From NCBI GenBank assembly GCA_030411725.1, contig MU839833.1, forward strand, positions 1,832,317 to 1,896,316: 64,000 nucleotides of DNA, in the 5' to 3' direction. Within the stretch, counting starts at the first letter, position 1, and the number at the start of each line of letters is the position of its first letter. The stretch comes from Echria macrotheca. Its lineage: Eukaryota; Ascomycota; Sordariomycetes; Sordariales; Schizotheciaceae. A program made the position numbers and the translations under genes. Under the pieces are notes generated by a model. The model made no database searches. It saw only the letters and a list, made by a program, of their open reading frames with translations, and was not told the DNA's origin. Shown one piece after another: positions 1-11,500 of the stretch.

Positions 1-2374
1 CGGCCGAGCGAGGGAACTTCGGTGGAGTCGCGCGAGCGGTTGTCCGTCACCATGTACAGGCCGATCCAGTCCTTCTTGCTGTGGTTCGCCGGGGCCGTCC
101 ACTTGACGCGGATCGGAGCGCCATACTCGAAAGCCATGGTCTTGACTGCCTTGGGCACGCGCGCGCTGGCGCTTTCCTTGGCCGTCGCCTTCTCATTTGC
201 CCCAGTCAGCGGCGTGCCGTCCATGGATAGCGAATAATGCTTCGGGTCGTAGCCGGCTACTTCGGGAGAGATCCTGCTGAGCGTCAGACGAGCCGGATAC
301 TTGTTGAACAGGGCCGATGTGTCCCGGGCGATGGTCGAGGAGCCGGCGGCCAGCTTGGAGCGCGCTGTCTGCACGAAATCGTCGACAAAGTGCTTGCCCT
401 CGTCGAGAACCTTGTCCACGCTCTGCTGCCACTCCTTGACCGGGTCCGGGAGAGAACGTTTGATAAACTTGGTCAGGCCGGCCTCCTCGCGGAGATTCTG
501 GCCGTAGACCTTTTGCATATGGGGCTTTTCAACGTATGAGATGAAGCCGAGCGTCAGGATATGGCTAACGAGGGCCATGACAAAGATGGCCCGGCTCCAG
601 GTGATGAGCGCGGCGCCCCACAGACCGGCGGTACCAATAACGCGCTCGGGGTTATTGAGGAACCGGTAGATGGACGTATAGGTCAGCTTCCCGGTGCTAT
701 CGAAGAAGAAATCCCCATAAAACCATCCAAACTCGCCCAGGGACTCGTAGATGCTTGATGCCGTCCAGGCCTGGAGCGCAATCAAGCTGATACCAATAAC
801 GTGCTTCAGCAGGACCCAGCCGTAGCCCCAGTCTACCGGCAGGTTGTACATCTTCCAGCAGGCGGCGATGAACGAAGCATGGCAAAGGGTCATGCTGAGA
901 TGATACATGCCCTTCCACTGGCGCCAGGCCTCGTCCGCGCTCTCGCCGTACTTAACAAAGTGCCGAGTGAACATCTTCTCCTCAGACTGCCTCGTGAGAA
1001 TGACACCAAGACCGACCGAGTACCACAGCCGCCATAGAAGCGCGTGGATCACAAAAATGGCCTGGTACACGGGCGTGTTTGGTGTCACAGCTGTAAAGGC
1101 TACCAGATAGCCAACGAGCAGCAGCACCGAATAGTCGGTCGTGCGGTAAAGATCAAGATTCTTCAAGCCCAGGAGGTTGTGGACAGGAGCAGGCGTTTCC
1201 CTGGGTCCGTCGGCGATCTCATTCGTTGTCACATCCGACTTGATGCTCTGGGCCCGAATGCGAGGCGGCGGCGGGTTGTATGTTTTCTCGATATGAGGGT
1301 TCTCAACGATCTGCAGGAAGGCAAACTGGGCAGCGTGCGCGAGGATCGAGATGAACAGGACATCATAGCTCGCCGCCATCATCGAGATGCCGTAGAACCC
1401 CGCATACCCGATAGAATACATCGGATGAGGGGCCATCTCGAATACACCGTCGAAAGTGAGCTGCTGCTCAATGAGATAGAAGAAATCTGTTCCGTCAGTC
1501 CTGAGCCGTATGCCAGAAAGTTCGACTTACCACCCCAGTACCAGGCGTAATCCTTGACAACTCGGTGAGCATCCAGCTTCACCCACAGATTAAATCCAAC
1601 GAGCAGGACGCCGATAACCCAGCGTGCGATGGTCGTGACAACGGCCTCTCCGAGCGGACGGTGAGAGCATATGATCGCAAACAGGCAGTACGACACAAAG
1701 TCACACATGAGAATCAAGTCTACAACCCGGCGGAAGACGAGCCACGTGTTGTACTCGATCGGCGCGCTGTCGAACTTGTAGTCCTGGGGAATCTTGGTCT
1801 CGAGCTCGTCCTTGAGCAGCTGGTACAGCCAGGGGCGGGGATTCCGGCCCGTTGAGGGGTCCTCGAACAGCTTCCACCGCTTGGCCCATGTTACCAGCAG
1901 CTTATAGTTGGACTGCACGGTCAAGAGGTAGCCGATGCCCACGTTATAGGAAGCTCGCCAGAACAGGAAAATGGCGGCAAACACGGGGCGCTTGAGCCCC
2001 GGCGGCAGGTAATATGCCGCAACGATATGGAGGGCGAGGATGGCGAGGACGATGGCGTCGGATATGTTTTTGGGCTCGCGGGGGTCGAGCAGCTGTGAGA
2101 CCATATCATGGGTGGTGGGCACGACGAAGACTACGCCGTCCCGGTCAGCAATTTGCTCCGGCTCCGGGAGCCCGGCCTCGGCTCCAATCGGGGGGAGGGG
2201 CTACGTACCCGTTCCGCCGGGGGTGCGCCCGTACGTCTTTGTCGTGGTCCTTGGCTCGCCATTGACCTCGTCCGAAGCCTTGGGGGCGCCGTTGGCTGAG
2301 TCTGCCGCCGTTGTTCCCTTTGTCCGGTGGCGGACGGCGTCCAGCCCCGCCGAAACGTCGGCCGAGGTGCTCAT
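1..2374 (-). CDS. CHO2: Phosphatidylethanolamine N-methyltransferase (CHO2), partial
   Basis: This enzyme makes the first S-adenosylmethionine-dependent methylation of phosphatidylethanolamine on the way to phosphatidylcholine, in the endoplasmic reticulum membrane. Exons are 2374-2209, 2130-1531 and 1486-1 (running off the left edge), with introns of 78 and 44 nt that have GTACGT and GTAAGT donors. The first two joins give TPGGTVFVVPTTHDMVSQ and YAWYWGDFFYLIEQQ, the usual fungal CHO2 pattern. Hydrophobic segments follow, then a stretch rich in PHPMYS-type methyltransferase motifs. The last codons in the window read IGLYMVTDN, part of the soluble domain typical of fungal CHO2. About 750 codons are present, so roughly the last 200 residues of a protein of about 950 lie outside the window. 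An ORF starting at GTG 2122 is only exon 2 read without its first exon. Confidence 0.93.
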
Positions 2375-3528
2375 TGTCGCGCTCGTGGTCCGTGTTATCG
2401 ATATTCGCCGTGTCTTCAGCAGAAATACATAACAGTGTTGAACTGTCGTGCGGGTAGGACCATGGGGATCACACGACCACGCGGGCAATGGGCTAGTTAT
2501 GAAGGGCCTGCGGTTATTGGCCGTCAGGTTGCGTCCCGCGTTGGTGGATAGCGCCTCCGTTAACGGCCCTGAGAGCAGCCAAGCTTCAAACAGCAGCAGC
2601 AGCAGCCAGATGTGCCGTGTCTGCGTAGGTAGTACCTATTTCCCGCCGGCACTGAGTGCTGTCGGATTTGATGCAGGTGCTGGAAAAACGACGTCAGCTA
2701 CCGGGTGGCGGATGTAGCTGTCACACTTCACGGGAATGTCTAAGGTTATGTTTGGTGGGAGGGGAGGAATTGGCAGCTAGAAATCCAAACCCAACCCGAC
2801 CGGGATCCCTGAATATTTCTTCACATGCCCCATTGGAGTTTGTGGGTTTTTATCAGTCGCCTGTCCTTATCGACCACTCAGGAATGCGACGACAGACCAC
2901 GAGATCCCCGCCGCTGCGGGAGCGGCGCTCGGGAGATGCTGGCTACGTGTCCCACCCTTTTGCGGAGAGCTGCAAGTCCTGCCCTTCAACCCTGAATCGG
3001 CGTCGGTGCCCTGGCGAGACCCTGATGAGATCCCGATAACCTTAACTGCTTGGTGTCGGATCGGAAGAGGGACAACCTGCAAGGTACCGGGCCAGCCTAG
3101 ATAGGAATACCGTCTGGCCAGTGGCCGAGTCGCACGCTCCAATCTCATCAGCCTGCAGCCGATATCCAACGGGCAACGCGCCTGATTGGGTTCCGACGTG
3201 CTTCTCTAGCCGTGACTCAGGACGGGAAAGAGGTGTGGTGTTTCGTCCGAACAACGGTTCCGTCGAAACGCATGACATCCGCGGGGTTCCCAGCAGGCGC
3301 ACACCATCACATCGCGGGTGTAGGCGATGGCATTAACCTCTATTTTGCCGCGTCGCTCGTCGAATCCGGTGGCATGGCCAGGCAAATATGAAGATCCTAT
3401 AAGGTGAGCTAGACGGTCAGCCGGCGGTGGATTTCCTTGTGCCTTTTATTCTCTGCTGTTCTACCCTCTCGATGCGATTTCAATTCTCTCGTCGTCCGAG
3501 TATTTACCAGTCTCGGCCTTGATACACC
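2375..3528. other. Divergent intergenic region, CHO2 / hypothetical
   Basis: This 1.15 kb interval lies between two genes transcribed away from each other and should hold both promoters. It contains a short CAG repeat at 2591-2607 and the ICRE-like motif noted separately. The short ORFs inside it show no recognisable protein. Confidence 0.6.
2820..2827 (-). promoter_or_regulatory. Possible inositol/choline response element
   Basis: Read on the minus strand, the CHO2 orientation, the bases are CATGTGAA, the core of the yeast UAS-INO/ICRE consensus (CATGTGAAAT). It lies about 450 bp upstream of the CHO2 start. Yeast CHO2 is controlled through this element, but filamentous fungi lack clear Ino2/Ino4 partners, so this is only a motif match. 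Confidence 0.25.
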
Positions 3529-4026
3529 ATGCCTTCGAGCGTCTCCCCAACAACGCCCCAGAGGCCGGAAAGGCCATTGCGACCGAGCTATTACAGCAAC
3601 TACTCGGTCGACAAGCCGCTCCCGAACCCGGGACCCCAGAGGCCGGGCACCTCGGACACGGCCGACACGGCGCAGCTGCAGCTCCACATCCGACGCATGT
3701 CGGAGGAGCTCCGGCAAGCCCAAAAGACCGAGCGCTTGTACCGGGCGCGGAAGCGAGTCAATACCGGCCGCGCCAACCGGACTGAAGCGAAGAAGAACTT
3801 CAAGGAGTCCGTCCAGCACTTCTCGCTCGGACTGCGCCTGACCTGGGCTGTCCTGGTCGGCATGCCTGTTTACCTCTGGGAGAAGCAGAAGTTGCGCGGC
3901 CAAACCCTTGCTGATTCACCCGCTTCGTCACCGCGGAAGAGCAAGTCAATGAAGGAAAAGGGCAAGCTTGCCGACAGAGATGGAACGCCTGAAGAGGGGC
4001 GGGAGGCCAACACCAAGCTGGAATGA
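3529..4026 (+). CDS. Conserved hypothetical protein with one hydrophobic segment
   Basis: An intronless 165-residue protein starting at ATG 3529. The N-terminus is rich in proline, serine and arginine. Residues 45-95 form a basic, probably helical or coiled-coil stretch (LHIRRMSEELRQAQKTERLY and onward), followed near residues 99-118 by a hydrophobic segment (LGLRLTWAVLVGMPVYLW). The C-terminus is charged and lysine-rich. A single membrane anchor is possible but short. I do not recognise a family domain. Codon use is strongly GC-biased as in neighbouring genes, and a clean ATG follows a pyrimidine-rich leader, both supporting a real gene. It is convergent with eIF3g. Confidence 0.65.
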   Translation: MPSSVSPTTPQRPERPLRPSYYSNYSVDKPLPNPGPQRPGTSDTADTAQLQLHIRRMSEELRQAQKTERLYRARKRVNTGRANRTEAKKNFKESVQHFSLGLRLTWAVLVGMPVYLWEKQKLRGQTLADSPASSPRKSKSMKEKGKLADRDGTPEEGREANTKLE

Positions 4027-4446
4027 CCTGGTGGAAGTCATTGCTCATTGTACCAACGTAATGTACCGAGGGTCGGGATGCCGCAGGGTTGACTTTCAAG
4101 GCTTCTTCCATATGCAACAGTTCGATCTTTGATATTGGTTTTTGTCTTGTCTTGGATGGAGTTCGTGTCTGGTTGGCGTTGTCAGGGAAAGGGGGCGGCA
4201 TCATGTAACAGTATCCCAAGAGGCTAAGATACCACTGGATATGAGTCTGCAAGGCTAGTTTTATGCCTAGCTATTCTTTCAACGCTGGTCATACACATCA
4301 TAACAGAACCAACCCGTTTGTCCCCATGTTACGGGTACAACCCTACGGAAAGCCCCTAACCGTTTGATGCCTCATGATACCGCATTACGCCAAAGCCAAC
4401 CGTTGTTGGGGAACCCAATCTATTGCCTCCGCTCCATGCCTCCGAT
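4027..4446. other. Convergent intergenic region
   Basis: This 420 bp stretch lies between the 3' ends of the hypothetical gene (+) and eIF3g (-). It should hold both 3' UTRs, and I see nothing else in it. Confidence 0.6.
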
Positions 4447-5453
4447 TTACTGCGCTTTCTTGGCGAATTCCACTCTGAGGATAAGATGCTTGAAACCGAA
4501 GCCGTCCATCTTAGCACACGCCTTCACCGCATCGGTCCGGTCGGCAAAGCTGATAAACGCAAAGCCCTTCGCCATACCAGTATCCCTGTCCTTGGCCAAG
4601 AACACACGCGTAACCCGACCGAAGCGCTCGAACATATCCCGAAGCTCGTTCTCCTCTGCCATCTCGGAGACCTATTCGACAGAAAATTAGCAAATCCCGC
4701 CCAGCAATCCAGAGGACATGTCGACTCACGTTGGTAACTCTGAGCGTCGCGAGATCGTCCCGTTCGCCGTATTTGCTTCCGCCCATCCGGTCGCCTTGAC
4801 TCGCCCCACGGTCGCCACGGAGAGCCGGGGGCACGTATGAACCCTTCTTACCCGCGCCGGCCGTGCCCTCGCCGGTACCCTGGCGGCCGGCCAGGTCGTC
4901 GGCATCCGCCTGGGAGCCGCCCGCCGCAGCCTCGCCGATGGGCGCCATGGTATCTTTGTACGGACAGCGGGCCGTGAAATGCTCGCCGTTGCAAATACGG
5001 CACTTAACCTTCTTGTCCTTGAGCTTGTCCTTCATCGCCTGCGCGTTGGCGTCCTTGCTCTCGTCCTTGGCATCCTTGCGCCAGTTGGTCGACGGCTTGA
5101 AGATGATGTTCTCGCCCACCGTCGTCGTGTCGGCCGCCGGTCCCGGGCCGTCCTTGGCGCTCAGCCCAAACTTGGCCCAGGACTTGCGCTCCGCTACCCG
5201 CGGGTTGACCACTTCCCGGTGCGTGATGAAGCGGATGCGCCGAGTCGTCTTGACCTTTTGGTCCTTGTCGTTGTAGTGGTACTCGATGATCGTAGTGGTG
5301 CCATCTTTGTTCTGGATCTTTTGCGGGGGTGGCAGCTCATCAACCGTCTCGTCGATTTCGACGTCGTCGGCCCAGTTGTGCCTGGAGGGTAACTGTCAGC
5401 GTATGGTCTCATTCGGCGCCTTCAAGCAGTACTTACTTGGCAGCTGCAGCCAT
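4447..5453 (-). CDS. TIF35: Translation initiation factor eIF3 subunit G
   Basis: eIF3g is an RNA-binding subunit of the eIF3 complex that acts in scanning and reinitiation on the 40S ribosome. Exons are 5453-5437, 5381-4730 and 4671-4447, giving 297 residues. The first exon codes only for MAAAA plus part of a lysine, and the join continues KHNWADDVEIDETVDELPPP, the hallmark eIF3g N-terminus. A zinc-knuckle-like motif CRICNGEHFTARCPYKD lies in the middle, followed by KGSYVPPALR. The C-terminal RRM reads LRVTNVSEMAEENELRDMF and GFAFISFADR, with its RNP motifs intact. The third exon joins after AAC with a GTGAGT donor. The length matches fungal eIF3g. Confidence 0.95.
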
Positions 5454-6104
5454 GATGAAAGCGTGTGTGGGAAACGGGTAAATGTTCTTTGATGGACTTT
5501 GGCGATTTCTACTCGGGTTGACGTATGAGGAGGTGGATGGAGACGTATTGAGGTCGTCGACGCGATTTTTTGGTGGGGTTGAGCCGAAAGGCGGCGTTGG
5601 ATGGCCGAATTTATAATATTTGAGTGTGGGGCAAAAATTCCCCTCACATGTTGAAAGACTTCGCCCCTAGAACTAGACTAAAGCAAGTCCTGGAACCATG
5701 ACAAAGCCAACGCATCACTGGTGAGCTTAGTTCCACGTACGGCCGATATCAAGTGACTGGATAAGTATTCTATTTAGGTAGACGGGGATAATCCCGCTGC
5801 GCTGGTTTACCACTATGATAGATCCATTTTCCGATACTCCGTAACCTCTCATGGACTGGAACCTGTTGCTTGATTTTTCCATATGCCTCTTCAACTCATC
5901 AACGTCGTATCTTACAGAGTTCCAAATGGCTTTTGAAGTAGTCATGCCATAGTCCGGCCCACCATTTGCCGCCCATTAACTGCCAAAATGTGGTATAAAT
6001 GTTACAAAGTCCGGTCTCTCACAGAGAGAAAAGAAAGAGAATGCTGCTAGGACATTGTTGTCCTAGAAAGAATGATACACGGCTAATAGGCCGAGGCACA
6101 GAGC
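5454..6104. other. Intergenic region upstream of eIF3g
   Basis: This 650 bp stretch holds the eIF3g promoter and the 3' end of the PH-domain gene. It is visibly less GC-rich than its surroundings and contains the 72-codon ORF described separately. Confidence 0.55.
5727..5945 (-). CDS. Small orphan ORF, 72 residues
   Basis: An ATG-started ORF in the 650 bp gap between eIF3g and the PH-domain gene. Its protein begins MTTSKAIWNSVRYDVDELKR and goes on with an amphipathic-looking stretch, then a beta-like segment (GSIIVVNQRSGIIPVYLN). Codon use is much more AT-rich than in neighbouring genes. I do not recognise it. It could be a recent orphan gene, a relic exon, or part of the eIF3g upstream region read by chance. 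Confidence 0.22.
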   Translation of the reverse strand: MTTSKAIWNSVRYDVDELKRHMEKSSNRFQSMRGYGVSENGSIIVVNQRSGIIPVYLNRILIQSLDIGRTWN

Positions 6105-8570
6105 CTACACAAAACCGGCAGGGGGCGCCATCGCCACATGCGACTGCTTTCGCGGAATAGGAGGCAGAGCGCGTGTTGGTGGAGGACCTGGCGGAGGAAT
6201 CTCTGCAAGCTGCGACAGACTCCTCCGTTGTGGTAAGCTCTTCGAGAATGAGTCGACTCTCAGGTGCTGCGAGGACTTGGGAACCGGCTTCAGCGACGGG
6301 GTGCGAGACCTAAGCGGGAACTCGCGAGGGTCGAACGAAGGCTTTTCAGAGTCTTTGGAATACAAGCTGAGCCTTCTCGCCTTTAAAGATTGATTCGTCG
6401 ATAGCGATGCTGGTGACTGCGGTCTGTTATAGAAATCCAAGGACGACTTCGGGCGGACAATAGTCTGTGGCGGTGGTGACATTGGTGTCGCAGGAAGCGG
6501 TGGTACGACGTCTGGGAACACGAATAGCGGGGCTGACGTCCTGTCTCCGGCCATCCTGGGCTTTTCTAGTGATCGAACTGAGCTGGAAGAAGGCCTCCGT
6601 CGATGCTTGCTGTGCGTTGCTCCGTGAGTGGCGACCTGGGGCTGAGGCGTGAGGTCCGAACCGCAGCTCACGCGCTTATCATGAACCGACTGTCCAGCCC
6701 ACGGGGAGAACAGTGAAGGGGTGTCTGGCACGGCCGAGGAAGTTTCGTCGTCGCTATATGGCGGCGACATCGGCGAGGGCTGATCCTCAACTAGTGATAG
6801 GGGTCGTCCGTTGATGGCCAAGGCAGTCGGCGGCGCCCTCCTCCCGCTCATCCTCCCGAGGGTTTGAGTTGTACTGTGCAGCGGTTCCATAGAGATAGGT
6901 CGAGTGACCGAGTATCGTTTGCCCATCCCTTGCGGGACGCTAAAGTTCGGTATTGTTTGGGGCAGTGGGTAAAGGGCTGCCGTGGAATCAGGATGCCATA
7001 TATTGGCGGATGATGTCGAGTACGGCCTAAGGTTTTGCGCTGAGGCTACGCGCATATCGAACATGTGGTTGACCGTCTGTAGGGATTGCCGCCGGTCGTT
7101 GATAGCGGCAGCGTTGGGTCGAGCCCGTGGTCTTGGCTCTTCGTGAATGTGCATGTCTGGCACGTATGCGTCTTCCGCAGAGAGAAAGCTATCCCGAATA
7201 GGAGAGCAGGCGGGTGAGGAACCGGCGGACGTAATCACGGTCCGCTGGCCTGACGATATGTAGGACAAACGGTGAGTGCTGTCCCGCAGTCCGTCGAGCT
7301 GTCTGCCGTCGTGGGATATGCCGCTCGCCGTTGATGTGTCGTCGAATGACTGATCTCGCATGTCGGATTCGGTAAGATCGAGATGGATGCCTGATCCCTC
7401 CATGTGGTCCCAGGGGAGCTCGGGAGACATCGTGCGGGAGAACCGGTCCGGGTCCCTGACTACCAGGGTTCTTTGGCTGGTTTGACTCCGCAACTGTGTC
7501 TCGATATCGTCGAGTTTCGGCTTGCCGGTCTCGGATAGGTACTTTCTCCCACCCAGCGCTTCGATTTCCCTTCGAAGTGTCGTAATCCAGCTGTCCATCT
7601 CCTCGGCACTTTCGAACACCATCAGCAGATTCGCCGCCTGTCTCCTTTCCTGGCCTCTGAACGGAAATCGTGAGAGAAGAGAGGGTGTGTGCGGCGTGGC
7701 TGTTCGATCCGGTTCTGCAACGGAAGATACTTGCAACACCCAGTGACGGCCAGGGATCAAGTCACTGGCAAAAGCGGCCGAGTCTTTCCCGAGATGCAAC
7801 ACTTTCTCCGGAAGCCTGTCAAAGGAGCCATCCCCAGCATACTGAAGCAGGTATCCGGACGTGACGAGGACGAAAACCTTGGTTGTCCACTCCAACTTCA
7901 ACGACGCCCCGGACGTGTTCCTGCGGTGTCGTTTTTTGGCCTTGTCGCCTTTCTCCGATCCGGGTTCGTCCATGGTGTCGACTGTCCCCTGAGAAAAGCT
8001 GCCCTTATGCAGCCGAAGAATGGCTTCCGCGGAAGTGGTACATGCTGGGAGGTGAGAATGCTTGATAGCCTGCGGATAAGCCTTGAACAGCGGTGGCGGA
8101 TCCCAGGTTGCAAGAGATCCCCTCGCGTTAGTAGGAGGAGGTTGTGTTCGAACTATGCTGGCCGACTTCCTGTGCTTCAAGCTAGCTGCTGACTGGAGGC
8201 CGAACGAAGGCAATGCGATTTCGGAACGCTGCCCATTACCCTGAGAGAGACTGTACGGCCAGTTTATCTCTGCGAGGGATGCTCGGATTCCCCCGAGGCG
8301 AGGAGGCTCGGTCGACGCAGGTGGTGTCGCCGAGACTGGGGACTGGGGTGATTTATCGGTGTTCTTGTGCCGCCCAAAGATGTTCCGTAGTCCTAGCCTC
8401 GATTCCCTCCTTCGCATCTTGCTGTCGACTTCGGGTCGGAGAGGCACCCTGTCGACATGGCCGAATCCATTCTCGAGGTCCGGCGGTCTTGCTCTCCTAT
8501 AACTGGCGGACTGGTTCTGAAGCAACTCCAGCGTAGCCCCGTTCGGGGGCAGACCCGATGGTTCGGGCAT
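6105..8570 (-). CDS. PH domain-containing protein
   Basis: An intronless reading frame of 821 residues from the first ATG at 8570 (MPEPSGLPPNG). The frame stays open to about 8648 but has only a TTG there, so either translation starts at 8570 or an upstream exon is spliced in. Around residues 220-345 there is a pleckstrin-homology fold: basic linker KKRHRRNTSGASLKLEWTTK, then VFVLVTSGYLLQYAGDG, and a closing helix MDSWITTLRREIEALGG. PH domains bind phosphoinositides or proteins at membranes. The rest is low-complexity, rich in serine, proline and arginine, with several short PPxP-type stretches (PPPGPPPTRALPPIPRK near the C-terminus) that could bind SH3 domains. No catalytic domain is visible. 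Its role is unknown, though the layout resembles fungal cortical or signalling scaffolds. Confidence 0.85.
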   Translation of the reverse strand: MPEPSGLPPNGATLELLQNQSASYRRARPPDLENGFGHVDRVPLRPEVDSKMRRRESRLGLRNIFGRHKNTDKSPQSPVSATPPASTEPPRLGGIRASLAEINWPYSLSQGNGQRSEIALPSFGLQSAASLKHRKSASIVRTQPPPTNARGSLATWDPPPLFKAYPQAIKHSHLPACTTSAEAILRLHKGSFSQGTVDTMDEPGSEKGDKAKKRHRRNTSGASLKLEWTTKVFVLVTSGYLLQYAGDGSFDRLPEKVLHLGKDSAAFASDLIPGRHWVLQVSSVAEPDRTATPHTPSLLSRFPFRGQERRQAANLLMVFESAEEMDSWITTLRREIEALGGRKYLSETGKPKLDDIETQLRSQTSQRTLVVRDPDRFSRTMSPELPWDHMEGSGIHLDLTESDMRDQSFDDTSTASGISHDGRQLDGLRDSTHRLSYISSGQRTVITSAGSSPACSPIRDSFLSAEDAYVPDMHIHEEPRPRARPNAAAINDRRQSLQTVNHMFDMRVASAQNLRPYSTSSANIWHPDSTAALYPLPQTIPNFSVPQGMGKRYSVTRPISMEPLHSTTQTLGRMSGRRAPPTALAINGRPLSLVEDQPSPMSPPYSDDETSSAVPDTPSLFSPWAGQSVHDKRVSCGSDLTPQPQVATHGATHSKHRRRPSSSSVRSLEKPRMAGDRTSAPLFVFPDVVPPLPATPMSPPPQTIVRPKSSLDFYNRPQSPASLSTNQSLKARRLSLYSKDSEKPSFDPREFPLRSRTPSLKPVPKSSQHLRVDSFSKSLPQRRSLSQLAEIPPPGPPPTRALPPIPRKQSHVAMAPPAGFV

Positions 8571-11500
8571 GAGGTGGGATCCCGGCGTCTCGGGCACGGG
8601 TAAATGATTGCTGCTCAACGGGTAAAGCCGTTCTGGTGAGGATCTCTAGGCTCGGGGCCGCTGAGGGAAGGCATTGGTCTGGCGAGCGCCGGAATCATGG
8701 ATGTGCAGCGCAGGTTGAGGTCTCTCGAAGTGGCCTGGATGCCAGAAACAGAAGTGGGACCGCGAAAACACGAGTTGTCGTCGAAATAATATCGAGGGAA
8801 GGCACAGGCCGGAAAGGAGGGGGAGCCAGTCGCGAAACACAACAGGCGCGTCTCGGTGTAAGCAAAAGAGGAAGGCGCGTCGGGATCCCGTGCTGGCAGC
8901 TGACGGGAACGGCCGGCACGCAACGAGAGTGGACAGGCGGCCAAATTATAACGACAAGCTGCCGAATATACGTCAGAGCTCAGCTGCCCGTATCGCGGCC
9001 CCCGGGATGCAGTAGCGAGGGAGAAAACGAGGGTAGAACGCCTGGTGGTGGCGCGGGGCGGCGGCCACGGGAACCGAATATATGTATGAACAGTCTGGCC
9101 GCAATCTATTGCGAATATAAACGATCGCACGGCCTGATAACCAGACGACCAGATGGACAGACAGCAAGCCGAGAGAGAGGGCAAAAATGAAAGTGCGACA
9201 GGTTGAGACTTTCACCCCCATCTTGTATCCCAGGCTGCGCCAACCGTCCATGTTTCCTCGACCGACCTGTGGACCCCCCTGCACAGGCGGAAACAATGAG
9301 AGCTGGCGTCTCATCGTGACATCTCGGTACTTCGGCGCCAAAGCGCACTCGGCCCCTGTTTCCTCTGCAGGCCAGGCATTGGGGGACCTGTACCGTCCTT
9401 GTGTCCGCTGCGCGTCGTCTCGCGCCTGTTCGTGACACCGCAAGCAGCGCGGCCAGAAGGCTGCTAAGGCCCAATCTGTAGTGGACAAGATGAAGATGGC
9501 GGCGGAACACAGCTGTGAAGTCGAGCGAGCAACGCCGGGCTAGGTACTTGCAAGTCACGGGGGCGATAAGCTAGGGGGCCCGGAGGTTGAGAACCAGAGG
9601 AAAAAGAAAACAAGAGGCCAAATCCGGACTCGAGCCCCTTGCCGTGCCCCTGGGGAAGGAAGTGATTCCAGCTTTTTCGACTCTCAGCGAATGGGAGTGA
9701 TGCCGTGGAGCAAAAAGTTTCCGTGGGGATCCCTGGAGCCACAACTGCCCAGCTGCTCAGGTGCCGGGGCCGGTCCAGCCTTGTCGCTTACGGCGCCCGC
9801 ACCAGTGATCCTGACCAGCAACCGCGTGTTCAACGGACACGGCTCGAGGGAACGGCGAAAATGAAGATCGCTGTCAGCATCCAGGTCTCGCTGGGACCGA
9901 CGGGTGAAGGTTACGACAAATTGGCCGGCTTGTCTTTCCAGTCCCAGAGCAGCCGCGAGCCAGAAAGACGGAACAATGGCCTCCAGAGGTCATGTGGTCT
10001 CCAACCCCGCCTTTTGAGGGATGTTCGTGGTCCCGCGTCTGTCTGAGACCCAAAGTGCCAGCCCAGATTTTCCTCCACCCTCGACATGTGGCGCGGAGAG
10101 GCCCGTCACGAAACACAAGAACCAAAAAAAGCGCCAGTCCTGCCAGCGTTATTGCGCGTTATTGGAAGGGTCTCGGGTATCTGCATTCTGCTTTTCTGTC
10201 TGCGATGCCCGCGCCAGGACTTTCATGTCCGCTCTGCGCGGGTGGGGGGCAGCTTCATCTGGGATAAAAATCTTGTTACCCGGACGGGCAGCTGATTTCC
10301 GCCAGCCGACGTCCCGCGCCTCTCACCCACACCGAGAAAACCTTTCCCTTTCCCCGGTCTAGATAGGTGAGAGAACTCACCTCCAATTTACCGCTATCTC
10401 GATGTCTCGGCTTGTGGCGCGCCCTGTCTCGGGGCTCTCGCTCTTCAACGTGGCAGACCAAAGGCAACTCTGAAGGCGTGGATGTGGGTTTCGAGGCTGC
10501 AGGGGGCGCGGGAGAAAACGTCACAGCACCCTCGCATCGCCGCCCTCCAACGCGGAGACCCGTCTCACACACGAGAAAGACCAGACCGCTCTGCAGGTAC
10601 GGGGTACAACGGAAATCACAGCATCAAGAGGATGTCGTGCAACCTACTCATAGGAATGCTTCGTGGAGGATTTGCGTGGGACGACACACGAAATTTCGCC
10701 GTGACATCGTCGAGTTGAAGGGTGTGCGTCAGCGTACTATTGCCAACCAAGGGAACATCCGCCCGAAGTTACTGTACCACTCAGCGATGTCAGGCTGTCC
10801 AAGATTCAACTCTGGCTCTCTCGAATTTGAGTTCATTTTTATCAACGTCGTCTCCACCCAGCTAGACTGTTAATCTTCCGCTGGGTGGCATCGCGGGCCG
10901 CCGTCAACCGGAAAGAGCCTCATCAGACCCGGACGGCAACTCCAACCTCCGGGAACCGTTTCTTCCTATACTTATTCCCCGGCCGAGATCCACCCACTAA
11001 CTCTGGAGGGCCCGGAGCCGTCTTCCGAGCCACAGCAGCCTCCAACAAGCTAACTGCGGAGAGCACGGTCACGACAAGACAGTCTCTCCCCCGAATGGAA
11101 ATGGAGTCCTATCCCTCCTGACCAACCAACAGCACAGTCGTAGTCTAGATCGTCCCATGCTGCACATCTGATGATATGCTTCTCAGCCAGGACCCTCTCT
11201 GACAGTTAGTTAACCTGGCACACGCGCGGTCACCTCCTCCACCTCCTCAACGCCGTTCCTGCATTAGCGCATATGCGCGAGATCGGGAAGACGCAACTCC
11301 CTCCGCGATCAAGCCACATCTCATTCTCTGCAAACAAAGTCCAGTGCATTTGCCCTGCAGGTAATAGTCAATGCCCAGAAAGACCTGCTTGCTTGCTTAT
11401 TCTGCGGAGTATGTACTTGTAGATCCATCCCGCTTCCGCAGCTGTTGGATATGTCCTCCTACATACCGACCTAGCAATGCAGGTCTCGGGAGCAGAAAGG

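Noticed and set aside
8615..9184. 189-codon minus-strand frame just upstream of the PH-domain gene
   Set aside because: It starts at TTG, not ATG, has a composition unlike the neighbours, and overlaps the PH frame; most likely upstream or leader sequence.
10367..10873. 168-codon plus-strand frame in the 3.8 kb gap
   Set aside because: It starts at GTG, shows no domain and has no splice-consistent extension; probably chance in GC-rich DNA.
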